Shown here piece by piece: positions 11,474 through 23,100 of a DNA stretch of 64,000 bases. Numbering within the stretch: position 1 is the stretch's first letter; every line of letters begins with the position of its first letter. Position numbers and translations under genes: made by a program. The notes below the pieces were generated by a model. It had not been told where the DNA came from and ran no database searches. It was given only the letters and a program-made list of their open reading frames with translations. The DNA is from Bagarius yarrelli (lineage: Eukaryota; Chordata; Actinopteri; Siluriformes; Sisoridae). The stretch lies in NCBI GenBank assembly GCA_005784505.1, contig VCAZ01000136.1, positions 69,501 through 133,500 of the forward strand, read 5' to 3'.

Positions 11474-12057
11474 GTGATTTTAGACTCCAATCTCTCATTT
11501 GAAGCCCATGTCGACAATATTAGCAGGATAGCGTTCTATCATCTCAGAAATATCGCTAAAATAAGAAATATCTTGTCGCTTACTGATGCCGAAAAATTAG
11601 TTCATGCGTTTATCACATCCAGGCTGGATTACTGTAACGCTTTACTGTCTGGATGTTCAACGAGGTGCATTAATAAACTTCAGTTAGTCCAGAACGCAGC
11701 AGCGAGAGTCCTCACTAAAACTAAAAGATACGAGGCACATCACACTAGTCCTATCCACACTGCATTGGCTCCCAGTGATACACCGCATCGATGTTAAAAT
11801 ACTACTTTTAACTTATAAAGCTCTAAATGGTCTTGCACCGCATACTTGAGCGAACTTCTAGTGTCTTACTTCCACCACGCCTACTTCCATCAAAGGATGC
11901 AGGCTGCCTGTCAGTTCCGCGCATTATAAAAACTACAGCAGGGGGCAGAGCCTTTTCTTACAGAGCCCCAATGCTATGGAATAGCCTCCCTATGTATGTT
12001 CGGGAATCAACACAGTCCTCAGTGTTTAAGTCCAGGTTTAAAAACGTACTTATTTAA
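11474..12057 (+). pseudogene. L2 LINE ORF2 C-terminal region
   Basis: The frame 11474-11797 gives a DSNLSFEAHVDNI block, then SRLDYCNALLSGC and LQLVQNAAARVLT, the standard C-terminal blocks of L2 ORF2. After a frameshift near 11770 the sequence continues in 11827-12057 and ends shortly after FKSRFKN, the usual end of this protein. It belongs to the element at 9401-12864. Confidence 0.75.
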
Positions 12058-12378
12058 TCAAGCATTTTGTAGTGATCCCCTTAGATAAAGGAGCAGATCT
12101 GGGGGGACTCATGGGTTGTTGAGTATTATGTGTGATCTGGTATGTTTAGATGCTTTCTTCCCCTCTCTTATTGATCACGGTGTTGATGATGAAGCGGCTG
12201 GTTGCTTAACATATCAGGGAGCCCCATTCTGTGTTTCCCCCTCCGGTTCTCCTTTTAGTTATGCTGACCTAGTTAGTCTTGCCGGGGTCCATCCTTGCAC
12301 TCTACATTATTCATTTAATTCATCCAAAACGGGTGATTACACTGTCACTTAACTGTTTTCCTTCTTTTTGCCTTCCTT

Positions 12379-12379
<1 letters not shown>

Positions 12380-12419
<40 letters not shown>
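12380..12419. repeat. CT microsatellite in the L2 3' UTR
   Basis: About 18 CT units, with one TTT interruption. The same position of other L2 3' ends carries GA on the opposite strand (22761-22790, 49336-49389), so the repeat belongs to the L2 family rather than to the locus. Confidence 0.85.
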
Positions 12420-12423
<4 letters not shown>

Positions 12424-12899
12424 TGAGTTACATACGCCACAACGGAGCTGCCGTTGATCCCGACCCCACCAGTCCTGTGGGACCCTTCCCTGTGACCTGC
12501 CCAGCGGATGATGCATCACCAGGTGCATCTGGACGACCCACTTCGCCATAAAGACGTTCCGGCTGCTCGCACTAGGACTAATGATATATTTGTTTTACAA
12601 CCCACACAATTAACCACATGATCCCTGCTACCTGTTTTCACCCAAATGAGGATGGGTTCCCTGTTGAGTCTGGTTCCTCTCAAGGTTTCTTCCTATCTCA
12701 TCTCAGGGAGTTTTTCCTTGCCACTGTCGCGCCCGGCTTGCTGATCAGGGACAAACTGATTTCTGTTTAATTCTGTTTCATAATTTCTTCAATTGTAAAG
12801 CTGCTTTGTGACAATCACCATTGTAAAAAGCGCTATACAAATAAAACTGAACTGAACTGAACTGTGTACTCTGATAGGCTTACCTCATAGAGCTTCATT

Positions 12900-13190
12900 G
12901 TGAAGAGGTGTTTATTTAGTCCCAGGTTTCCTTGACCGCTCTCTTGCAATGGGAGTTATAATACTGGTGCACGTATCCAGTGTTGTCCACTCCAGAAGAA
13001 ATTCTCTATTCCTTTTTGTATATTGGAAAAAGGTCCCACTCCGTCTTCCTCTGTAGAATAATTGGGGTAATAACCATTTCCATTTTGTTGTTTGTATGAT
13101 ACTTTTCCAGCAAACCTTTCCTTTTTTATAAATTGTTAATTTCCTAAAAATACTCCCAATAAGCAAAAACTCCCTGAGGTAAAGTAAGAC
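12900..13190 (-). pseudogene. Tx1-like LINE ORF2 fragment
   Basis: The minus frame 13166-12912 contains KWKWLLPQLFYRG and then REFLLEWTTLDTC, typical of the region C-terminal to RT in Tx1-like ORF2. Only about 85 codons remain. Bases 13150-13300 next to it resemble the 3' UTR of another L2-group LINE but are too decayed to name. Confidence 0.55.
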
Positions 13191-13334
13191 GAAACCTTGG
13201 GAGAAACCAGACTAAATAGGGAATTCATTCTCATTTGGGTGACACTACATTTGATCATTACAATAGGCCGTAATTAACAAAACATCCAATGTAAACTTTA
13301 GCCTTGGGTCGGTGGTGCAGATTGAGCCCAGTCC

Positions 13335-15185
13335 ATCCTCAAAACTTCTCGAGAAAAGTCGAGGAAAGGGGCAGTAACCTGTTAACCCACCCCTGAGAAA
13401 AAAAAGAGAGAGGGAGTGTAGTTGGGGACTTATACCCCCTCTTTGGTCTTCCTCTTTGCCTTCTGCCTGGTAGCTTTATTTCTAACATCCTTCTACCCAC
13501 ATTTTCATTATCCCTGTTCTGTGCATGTCCAAAACACCTCAATCTGCCTTCCCTGATTTTCTCCCCAAAACATCTGACATGAGCCATTCCCCTAATTAAC
13601 ATTTTTCTAATCCTGTCCAACCCCGTCACTCCCAAAGAAAACCTTAACAACTTCAGCTCTGCTACTTCCAGCTCTGCCACCTGTCTCTTCCTCAGCACCA
13701 CTGTCTCTAAACCATACATCATAGCTTGTCTTACCACTGTCTTGTACACCTTTCCCTTGATTTTAGCTGATATTCTCTTGTCACATCACTCCTGACACGT
13801 TTTTCTAATAATTCTAACCTGCCTGCACTTGCTTCTTTGCCTCTTTTACACACTCTCTATTGCTCTGGGGGGGCTGTCGACCCCAAGTACTTAAACTCAT
13901 GTATATTCTTTACCTCTTCACCCTGTAATCTCACTCTTCCACTTCCCTCCCTTACATTCAAACACATGTACTCTGTCTTGCTACTAGTGATTTTTATTTC
14001 TCTTCTTTTCAGAGCAAACCTCCACCTCTCCAGGTTTTCCCCACCTGCTCCCTGCTCTTACTACACAATGTCATCTGCAAAGATCATTGTCCAAGAAGAT
14101 TCCTGTCTGACCTTGTCTGTTACCTGATCTATTACCACAGCAAACAAGAAGGGGCTCAGAGCTAATCCCTGATGCAGTCCTACCTTCACCTTTAAACTCC
14201 TCTGTCTGACCTACTGCACACCTCACACATATGCTCACCTCATACATATTCTGCACCACCCTAACATACTTCTCTGCTATTCCTGACTTTCTCATACAAT
14301 TCCACAGTTTCTGTTTCAACTCCTGTCTAAATTTTTCACAGTATTCTTCCTTTTCAGCTTCGACCACTTGGTTTTCTTCTTTACCTTTGATCTCTTCTTC
14401 TTTCAGACCAACATATTCATTCTACACCACCATTCTATGTTGTCTGGCTACACTATCTTCGACCACAACTTTACAGTCACTAATCTCTTTCAGATTGCTT
14501 TGTTCACATAAAATGTAATCTACCAGTGTGCTCTTTGCTCTGCTCTTTTAACACACTATATGCTCCTCTCTCTTCTGGAAAAAAGTATTTTCCACAGCCA
14601 TCTCCATCCTCTTAGCAAAGTCTACTATCATCTGTCTTTCTCTGTTCCTTTCCCTGACTTCAAACCTTCCCATAACCTTGTCACTTCTGTTGCACCTCTG
14701 TCCATTGAAGTCTGCGACCACTACTCTCTCTCTTCTCTGGGAATACTCACAGTTACCTCATCTAACTCACTCCAGAACCTCTCTTAACCACTTACAACAT
14801 TCACCATCAGCCTTTCGATTTCTAACTTCAGACTCATCACCCTGTCTGACACTCTTTTCACCTCCAGAACATTCTTCACAAACTACTCTTTCAGGATCAC
14901 CCCTATTCCATTTCTCCTTCTATCCTCACCATGATAAAACAACTTAAATCCCGATCCAATACTACAGGCCTTGCTACTTTGCTACCCTTCCGTCTGTACA
15001 CACAATATATTTACCTTCCTTCTCTCCATCATATCAACCAGCTCTCTACCTTTCCCTAGTATTTTCCCAACATTCAGCATCCCTATTCTCAGTCCTAAGC
15101 CTTTCCTTATCTGTTTCTGTCTATTCACGCTTCCACCTCCTCTTCTCCTTTGACCAACAGTAGCCCAAATTTACGCCGTCACCCT
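13335..15185 (-). pseudogene. RTE-like LINE, degraded (endonuclease to C-terminus)
   Basis: Reading on the minus strand from 15185: a noncoding 5' part, traces of endonuclease (about 15150-14500), then RT pieces (ORF 14367-14071 with KSGIAEKYVRVVQNMYE, the RT palm), then ORF 13749-13339 with MYKTVVRQAMMYGLETV and GRRMLEIKLPGRRQRGRPKR, the conserved C-terminus. It matches the + strand copy at 21041-23702. Open + strand frames across 13837-15153 are shadows of this element. Multiple frameshifts make it dead. Confidence 0.7.
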
Positions 15186-15881
15186 GTAGGCCAAAGGTCT
15201 TTTCTGATGAGATATTAAATACCTCATTAGAAAAAGATAATCAAATATTGTTCTTTTGTTCATTCGGGAACGCAGTAGGATTGATCTTTATGTAGTTCAA
15301 GTTTAAGGAGCTTTATTTTCATTTCAACCATATATAGCAGATGCAGTACACAGTGAGATGAAATAACGTTGCTACAGGACCCCCTGGTGCTACACAAAAC
15401 ATAGAATTTACAAAACAACAAAGAGCCACTAAACAGAATAAACATAAAGTGCATGTCAGTGCAGACAGTGCAGAAACAGACAGTGCAATAAACAATACAA
15501 ACGTAACAAGGACAGTGCAAAAAGACAGTTAAGGATGGGACATAACGGAATAGCGCCAACCATATTATAGATGAGGTAGAACGAAATGTGCAAACTACAC
15601 TGGTACTGTGCAAATAGCATTGTAAAGTGAGTAAGGTAACTATAGTATTTTAAGTGACTATAGAATTTTAATGTGACTGTGCTTACAAAAAATGTTCAAG
15701 TGTGTGTGCGTATGTGTGGGTTGAGGTAGTTCAGTACAGTGTGTTGAGCAGCCTGATGGCTTGAGGAAAGAAACTGTTACACATTCGGGTTGTGAGGGTT
15801 CCGAATGCTGTGGTATCTTTTCCCAGAGGGCAGGAGTATGAAGACTGAGTGTGAGGGTGTGTGGGGTCCTCCACAATGCTG

Positions 15882-16472
15882 TTAGCTTTGCGGATGTAGC
15901 ATGTCCGTTATAGAGGGAAGAGAGACTTCGATGATCTTCTCAGCTGTTCTCGCTGTCCTCTGCAGGGTCTTGCGATCCGAAACGGTGCAGTTCCCAAACC
16001 AGGCAGTGATGCAGTTGCTCAGAATGCTCTCGATGGTCCCTCTGTAGAATATTGTCAGGATGGGAGGTGGAAGGTGGGCTTTCCTCAGTCTTCGCAGGTA
16101 GTAGAGGTGCTGCTGGGCTTTTTTGCTAATGGTGTTGAGTGACCAGATGAGGTTCTCTGTCAGGTGGACACCAAAAATTTTAGTGTCCTTGACGATCTCT
16201 ACCGAGGAGCCGTTGATGTTCAGCGGAGAATGGTTGCTCTTTGTTTTCCTGAAGTCAACAACTATCTCCTTAGTTTTGTCGACATTCAGAGACAGGTTAT
16301 TGGCTTTACACCAGGCTGTTAACTGTTTCACCTCCTCTCTGTATGCTGACTCATCGTTCTTGCTGATGAGACCCACCACGGTCGTGTCATCGGCGAACTT
16401 GACGATGTGATTTGAGCTGTACATTGCTGCACAGTCATGAGTCAGCAGAGTGAACAGCAGTGGACTCAGCAC
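15882..16472 (-). pseudogene. Rex1-like LINE RT palm and thumb
   Basis: The 196-codon frame starts at MLSPLLFTLLTHDCAAM and contains the catalytic FADDTTVVGL (about 16380-16410). It then has WCKANNLSLNVDKTKEIVVD, KIFGVHL and RRLRKAHLPPPIL, and ends after ITDMLHPQ at a stop where related copies continue for some 50 codons. It continues the frame at 16536-17225 after a frameshift. Confidence 0.75.
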
Positions 16473-16535
16473 GCAGCCCTGTGGGGCCCTAGTGCTCAGT
16501 GTGGTGGTGCTGGAGATGCTGTTTCCAATCCAGAC

Positions 16536-17225
16536 TCACTGAGGTCTTTCCGTCAGAAAGTCCAGGATCCAGTTGCAGATGGAGGTGTTCAGGCCCAGCA
16601 GGCTCAGCATCTCGATCAGATGCTGAGGGATGATTGTGTTAAATGCTGAACTAAAGTCTATGAACAGCATTCGTACGTATGTGTCTTTATTGTCCATGTG
16701 TGTGAGGGCCAGGTGGAGGGTTGTGGCAATAAGCAGGGTTTTAATGTGCCTCATGACCAGCCTTTCGAAGCATTTCATCACGTTGGGTGTGAGTGCGATG
16801 GGACGGTAGTCATTGAGGCTGGAGACTGCTGACTTTTTTGGCACAGGGATGATGGTAGTTTTGAGGCACGTGGGAATGACAGCGGTGCACAGGGAAGTGT
16901 TGAAGATGTCAGTGAAGACATCTGCTAGTTGTATTGCACAGTCCCTGAGCACTCTGCTGAGGATGTTGTCTGGTCCAGCAGACTTCCGTAGGTTTACTTT
17001 GCTTAAAGTTCTCCTCAGATCAGCCGTGGTTAGACAGAACACCTGGTCATTGGGAGGAGGGGTGGTCTTCCTCGCTTCCACGTTTTTTTGCACCTCAAAC
17101 CGGGCGTAGAAATCATTCAGCGCATCTGGGAGGGAGGCATCACTGTTACAAGCAGTTGTAGTTGGTGATCGTCTGGATGCCCTGCCACATGCGCCGAGTG
17201 TCTCCGCTGTCCTGAAAGTGGGCAT
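16536..17225 (-). pseudogene. Rex1-like LINE RT fingers and palm start
   Basis: The 229-codon frame begins in the linker and carries LRKSAGPDNILSRVLRDCA, then SLNDYRPIALTPNVMKCFE, then MLFIDFSSAFNTIIPQHLIE (first catalytic Asp block), and ends just after ILDFLTERPQ, where a frameshift removes the continuation into the GVPQG-like block. A short deletion near 16735 removes part of the QFAYRPNRST region. It would be the reverse transcriptase of the element at 15294-17866. Confidence 0.75.
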
Positions 17226-17724
17226 GAATTTTCTTGCCGTACGTGCGCTTTGCCTCTCTGATGGCTTTGGACAGTTTGGCCCTGGCTGTTTTTAGGGCCA
17301 ACTTGTCCTTTGCCCTGAAGGTGGAGTCCCTGGACTTTAGCAGCGCACGCACCTCTGTGGTCATCCACAGTTTCTGGTTGGAGCGTGTTGTGGTGGTTCT
17401 GGAGACAGTCACGTCATCAATGCACTTGCCAATATAGCTGACCACTGATGTCGTGTACTCCTGCAAGTTACCAGATTCGCCGTTGGTTGCAGCCTCCCTA
17501 AACATCTGCCAGTCAGTGCACTCAAAACAGTCCTGAAGAGCAGAAGTAGCTCCTGTTGGCCACGTTCTCACCTTCTTTGAAACTAGTTTTGAGCGTCTGA
17601 CGAGTGGTCTGTATGCTGAAATTAGCATAACAGAGATGTGGTCCGAGTATCCGAGATGGGGGCGGGGTTTCGCTCGGTACGCGCCGGGATGTTTGTGTAA
17701 ACAAGATCCAGCGTGTTTTCCCCT

Positions 17725-17757
17725 AACATGTGGACTTCGTCGCAAAGTCCACATGTT
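17725..17757. repeat. Perfect 13-bp inverted repeat with 7-base loop
   Basis: AACATGTGGACTT at 17725-17737 is the exact reverse complement of 17745-17757. It lies inside the endonuclease part of the Rex1-like LINE. Confidence 0.8.
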
Positions 17758-17866
17758 GATAAAATTTAGGAAGCACTGTTTTGAGATTTTCATGGTTGAA
17801 ATCTCCGGCGATGATAAACAGTCCGTCAGGGTGTGCATTCTGCAGATCGCTAATAGCCGTCTGTGA

Positions 17867-18010
17867 TGTAGTTACCATTATTTCGCAACTTCCCTATTGT
17901 GATGTAAGTTACCCTTATTTCATGATGATGTAATTGTACATTGTGATGCATGTTACATTGTGAAGTAACAATACCCATGGTCTGGGTTGCATTGTGATGT
18001 AATTTTTTCA
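17867..18010. repeat. Degenerate minisatellite based on TTGTGATGTAA
   Basis: The motif TTGTGATGTAA or a close variant recurs about six times with irregular spacing between the Rex1-like LINE and the AAT microsatellite. Confidence 0.5.
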
Positions 18011-18144
18011 ATGTAAGATAATTTCCTATTAAAGTCGAATTTTTGAAAAAAAAAAGATGTCAATATAAAAGCTATTCTCTTCCTGATTTTTTCACACTTG
18101 GCTTGCCTGCAAACCGAGACCTTTTCGCTGTGGTTTTTTAAATC

Positions 18145-18178
<34 letters not shown>

Positions 18179-18186
18179 TAATAATA
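18145..18186. repeat. AAT microsatellite
   Basis: About 13 AAT units with one imperfection near the right end. It lies at the 5' truncation point of the L2-like fragment. Confidence 0.9.
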
Positions 18187-18189
18187 TGG

Positions 18190-19105
18190 ATCGCGGTCTA
18201 ACGGCTGCTCTGTCAACCTTTCATCGTTAGTTGGGAACAAACTGTAAGTGTGCTTTTCAACAGCAATTTTTTCCTTTGAGAGCCACATTTTTTGCATTTG
18301 TAAAAATGCATTTTATCAACTTAGAAATATATTTAAATTACAACCTATGCGCTCAAGGTTAAATGCAGAATTTGTTCATCCGTTCATGACCTCAGTATTA
18401 GATTATAATAACGCTTCACTGGGTGGTTGTTATGCACGCCCAATAAACAAACACCAGCTGTTCCAAAATTCAGCAGCTAGAGTTTTTACTAGAACCAGAA
18501 AGTATGATCATATTAGCCCGGTTCTGTCAATACTGCTCTGACTCCCTATTAAATATTAAATAGATTTTGAAATCCTGTTAATTACTTATAAAGTTCTGAA
18601 TGGTTTAGCCCCTCAGTACCTGAGTGAGCTCTTATCCTAATATAGTCCTCCACATCTGCTGCGCTCTCAAAACTCTGACAATCTGATAAAACTTAGAATA
18701 ACAAAATCAATTTAGGGTGGCAGATCCTCTCCTAATCTATGACCCAAAACTTTGGAATAATTTACCCTGCACTCTTTGGGAGGCAGACACACACTGTCAG
18801 TTTAAAACTAGATTAAAGACACGTTTCTTTCACCTGTTCTACACATAATACACACACTTTTTAATGATTCAAATCTGTTAGAGGATTGTTAGGCTGCGAG
18901 AATTAGGTCAACCGGACCAGGAACACCACCAATAAAACACAATATATTTATATATCAAAAGTCAAATGGCATCTACACTAACATGTCTGTTGTTTGTTAT
19001 TCCGAGCTCACTGTCTCCGCCATCACTTAGAGATGTTATTCTGTAAAATAATCTAGATTGTTAAAGTGCTATATGATTAAAGGTGCTTTGACTTGACTTA
19101 TTAAC
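18190..19105 (+). pseudogene. L2-like LINE 3' part
   Basis: The sequence from 18190 matches 44560 onward of the copy at 43062-44845. It contains NAFYQLRNIFKLQ, FMTSVLDYNNASLGG and FQNSAARVFTRTRKYDHISP, with stops, then a 3' UTR ending in GTGCTATATGATTAAAGGTG and TGACT repeats near 19090-19105. It is 5'-truncated and dead. It belongs to a different L2 subfamily from the one at 9401. Confidence 0.65.
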
Positions 19106-20020
19106 ACAAAAGTCAGCTAAAATGCAACTGTGGCTGACAATCTTGTCCAAATGTCACCCATGCCATGTAAGGTGTGGCACAGATCCAGTCCAGTTGTGGC
19201 TGACTTCTGTCACCTACTGTCAGCCCTACTCTGGTTGAGTCATCACCATCATTTCATGCGGTATGTAGGCCAGAAAAATGTGCGGGCCTGATCTGGGTCA
19301 GATGTTATTTGCTATCTGGAGATATTCACTACATGGCTTAAAATATTCAGTGATGTTTTATGTGCCTGATTAAAAACCATGAAAATGTAGCACAATAAAA
19401 CATATATTAACCATATTGTATCTTTTAACAACATGTACAATCTTGACTGTTATTTTATTTTCATTGCCTCTTCTTAAACTCATTTCGTTCTTTAAAATAG
19501 GAGCGATCAGCCAACTAAAGATAAGCATAAATTTTAACCATAAATTAGCTTTCTGAAGATGGTATTAAAACTTGTAATAGGTAAAATTTCACTATGAGAC
19601 TGGTTTTCCCAGTTTGCTTTGCTGGTAAAATCATCTTACCCTAAACTATAAACTTTTAAATTTAAATAAATTATAAAGCAATCAAGGCAAACTTGAATTT
19701 TGATTATACAGGGCACTCTAAAACTGCACTAGATATATATTACATATAAATATTATACTTGTAATATGTTATTGTTAATATCAATTTAATTACAAAATGA
19801 GTAAATGTTTGTAGTTAAAACTAAAGACTAATTGCTAATTGTAGTAATAAGCAACCCAAATTTTATTAACCCAACCAGTGCCATTTAGCCTAATCCACCA
19901 ATCTACTGCAAATAGTTACAGACAATTGCGCTTATCAACCACATGGGAGAACCGTGAGTAAATGTGCCATGGTGTTGCTGTGAAGCTGCACCACAGAGAG
20001 ATCTGCAGTTAGATTGATCA
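19106..20020. other. Region upstream of upb1
   Basis: No gene was seen. Bases 19135-19320 contain several related CAGNTGTGGCTGAC / GGCACAGATC-type words and are probably a decayed repeat. The rest is AT-rich. Confidence 0.4.
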
Positions 20021-20022
20021 CG

Positions 20023-20036
20023 CTTTTATAAAGAGG
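20023..20036 (+). promoter_or_regulatory. TATA-like box of upb1
   Basis: TTTATAAAG at 20025-20033 lies 53-61 bases before the start codon, leaving room for a short 5' UTR with initiation near 20055-20065. It is the only good TATA word close to the gene. This is an inference; no initiation data are available. Confidence 0.4.
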
Positions 20037-20085
20037 GGCTGCCTTAACTGAAGTAAACAAAAAAATTTGTGTCCCAGCTGCCAAA

Positions 20086-20189
20086 ATGTCAGAATATTTT
20101 TTTGAGTCTATCGAAAAGACATTGGAAACATATATTCCAGATGTGGAACTAAAAGAAATTAAACGCATTTTATATGGAAAAGAACTGAG
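20086..20189 (+). CDS. upb1: upb1 exon 1 (codons 1-34 and two bases)
   Basis: It starts with MSEYFFESIEKTLETYIPD and ends in KEL plus AG, with donor GTAGGT. It encodes the N-terminal helix that precedes the nitrilase fold. Confidence 0.93.
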
Positions 20190-23100
20190 GTAGGTGCACA
20201 GCCATGTGCTGGATTCACTTATAATAGTTAGTAGACAAAAATCTGTCCTATTTTTTACATTATAACACTGCCATAATTTAATGAGTAGAATTAATGTCCT
20301 AACTTAGTAAGATAATAATTATCAATAATAATAATTAATTTATTGGACTTCATTAAATTAACTTAATCTTATATCCTAGATTATTATCATAACTATCATT
20401 ATTATTATTATTATTATTGTATGTACTACAGACCATGAAGTAAGTGTAGATTGATAAATGCCTTCCAGAATGTTTAAAAGTTTTTAGTAGTGGAATGTAA
20501 AAACAGGACATTTTAGTAAATTATTATTCATGGACTTTGGCCAACCAGACCAAGGGGCACATGTTTTTGATGTTATGCATTCTTGTCATTATAATAATGT
20601 TTTTTATTGTTCATGCTTTTTACTGCACATAATCCATTTATGGATTTAGGGATTGTTTAATGTATGTTTGTATACAGGCATTATATAAACATTAAACAAG
20701 CATAAGTGTAAACTGTATTTAAACACTGGTAAAGTTCAGGTTTGAAAAAAGTAAATGTTTTCCAAGCGTTTCTGATTAATGGATTGTTACATTAAAACAA
20801 CTAGAGCAATTGAAATTTTTTTTAAATCTCTGAAAGATAAATACTTTATTATTTGTGAGTACTGTAATGCAGCAGTGCAGTTTTATCTGCCTTGTTTGCT
20901 TTAGATAACAGAGCAAATAATTGCAGGTTTTTATTCCAAACAACTTAAGTACTAAAAATGTGTACTCTAGAACAAGTACATGCATTGCATTACATTGCTG
21001 ACATTGTATTCAATTACAAATAGGTACTGATGTTAAAAAAAAAATCTAGCCACAGGGGTCACAAGCCAGTGACTTAAATGGAGACGGGGTTGTGTCACGA
21101 AGGGCATAAAAATGTACAAAATTGAAATATGTGAATCATCCGTCGTAATTTCATACCAGATCGGTCGAGGCCCGGTTAACAACATTCGCCACCTGTGCCG
21201 TTAACACACAGGGTGCCAGTGGAAATTGTTTAATGGTGGTGTGTAGGATGATGGTGTTGGTCTGGAAGAAGAAGAGATCAAACATAGAGAAGACAACCAA
21301 GTGATGGAAGCTTAAATAGGAAGAATGCTGTAAAGAATTTAGACAGGAGTGGAAACAGGCTCTTGGTGGTAAGTTAGTGTTTCTAAATGAATGGCAAACT
21401 ACAGCAGATGTGATCAGAATAACAAGCAGAAAAAGTGGGACATGGAAATGTCTGAGAAAAGAAGACAGAAGAGGTAAATGGCTAAGGCCAAGCAGAAGGC
21501 ATATGATGAGTTGTACCCTGGGTTAAACAAGAAAAGAAAAAGAAAACTAGAAAAAGAGAGAAGGACTTGTACAGGTTAGCAAGGCAGAGGAATCAAGATG
21601 GAAAGGATGTGCAGCATGTTAGGGTTATAAAGGACAGAAGTTCAAAAGAATAGGTTGTATGAAGATAGAATTGCTTTGAAGAGGATGAAAGGAGAAAATG
21701 CAGTTGGTCCTGATGAGATCCTGGTGGAGGTGTGGAAATGTCTAAGAGAGGCAGCAGTGGAATTTCTTACTAGATTTTTTAACAGGATTTTAGTGATTAA
21801 GAAGATGGAGGAGAAGAGTACTGGTGACTATCTTTAAGAACAAGGTTGATGTGCAGAGTTGCAACAACTACAGATGTAGCAGTTGATGAGTCAACAATTA
21901 GGTATGGGAAAGAGTAGTGGAAGCTAGGTTAACTAGGGTCGTAGATATTTGTGACCAGCATTATGGCTTTATGCCCAGAAAGAGCACTACATACAGATGG
22001 AATCTTTGCCCTAAGAATGCCGATGGAGAAGTACAGAGATGGTCGTAGGGAGCTGCATTGTGTTTTCATAGACCTGAAGAAAGCATATGACAAGGTACCA
22101 AGAGAAAAGCTGTGGTATTGTATAGGAAGTCAGGAATTGCAGAGAAGTATGTCAGGATGGTGCAGGATATGCATGAGCGGAGCAGGAAAATAGTGAGGTG
22201 TGCAGTAGGTCAGACAGAGGAGTTCAAAGTGGAGGTGGGACTGCATCAGGGATTAGCTCTGAGCCCCTTCTTGTTTGCTGTGGTGATGGGTTGGTTGACA
22301 GACAACAGAAATCTCCTTGGACAATGATGTTTGTAGATGACATTGTGATCTGTAGTGAGAGCAGGGCGCAGGTGGAGGAAAACCTGGATAGGTGGAGGTT
22401 TGCTCTGGAGAAAAGAGGAATGAAAGTCAGTAGTAGCAAGACAGAGTACATGTGTTTAAATAAAAAGGAAGAAAGTGGAACAGTGAGATGACAGGGAAAA
22501 GAGGTAAAGAATGTACAGGAGTTTAATTCAATTTAATTTTATTTGTATAGCGCTTTTTACAATGGTGATTGTCACAAAGCAGCTTTACACAATCGAAGAA
22601 ATCATAAGATGACAATCAAACAGAAATCAGTTTGTCCCTGATGAGCAAGCTGAGGGGCAACGATGGCATGAAACCTTGAGAGGAACCAGAATCAACAGAG
22701 AACCCATGGGGTCTAGATCACTGGCAGCTCCGTTGTGGCATATGTAGCTCAACAGTGAGAGAGAGAGAGAGAGAGGGAGAGCGAGAGGGAGAGCGACACC
22801 AACGCCAACACCAACGCTGTGGAGACAGAGCTGCACTTTCTCACATAGTGTACAAAATATACACACCTGTGAGAAAAATGCTTTAATAAATTTGAATTAA
22901 TTAACCCCTAGTTCATCAACCTACCCCACACTCACAAACTGCCCCTCCTACTGGGGGAAAAGAAGGAGAGTTGTGTCTTAGCAGGGCAGCAGGTCTCCGC
23001 GTGCCACATACCGAGGGACAGTCAATAACACACACACACACAGCCCTGTTTGTCCGATATACCTTTATTTATTTCACTACTGTCTTTTTCTCTGTTGTTT

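Larger units (their letters stand above)
9401..12864 (+). mobile_element. L2-type LINE, nearly complete ORF2 and 3' UTR, inactivated
   Basis: This + strand element carries an endonuclease, a reverse transcriptase, a C-terminal region and a long 3' UTR. The 3' UTR ends in the fish L2 tail (AAAGCTGCTTTGTGACAATC, then AAAAAGCGCTATACAAATAA) and TGAAC repeats at 12846-12864. It is 5'-truncated inside the endonuclease, and no ORF1 is attached. Many frameshifts make it dead. The same 3' end occurs, always short, at 22515, 40258 and 48874, showing repeated insertion of 5'-truncated copies. Confidence 0.8.
15294..17866 (-). mobile_element. Rex1/Babar-like LINE, 5'-truncated, ORF2 in three frames
   Basis: The order on the minus strand is as follows. 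The endonuclease starts at the GDFNH block (about 17805) with YSDHISVML near 17630. The linker ends in RRMWQGIQTI (17838-17146). The RT fingers run 17225-16536. The RT palm and thumb with FADDTTVVGLIS run 16472-15882, followed by a 3' UTR of about 590 bases to 15294. Two frameshifts (about 17200 and 16535) and one nonsense (about 17730) break it. The catalytic FADD is intact. It is the best preserved member of a family also seen at 3787-5600 and 8605-9400. Confidence 0.75.

Noticed and set aside
13837..15153. Series of + strand ORFs rich in Ser, Leu and Pro
   Set aside because: Antisense shadows of the minus-strand RTE-like LINE; their composition mirrors the Glu/Lys-rich sense strand.
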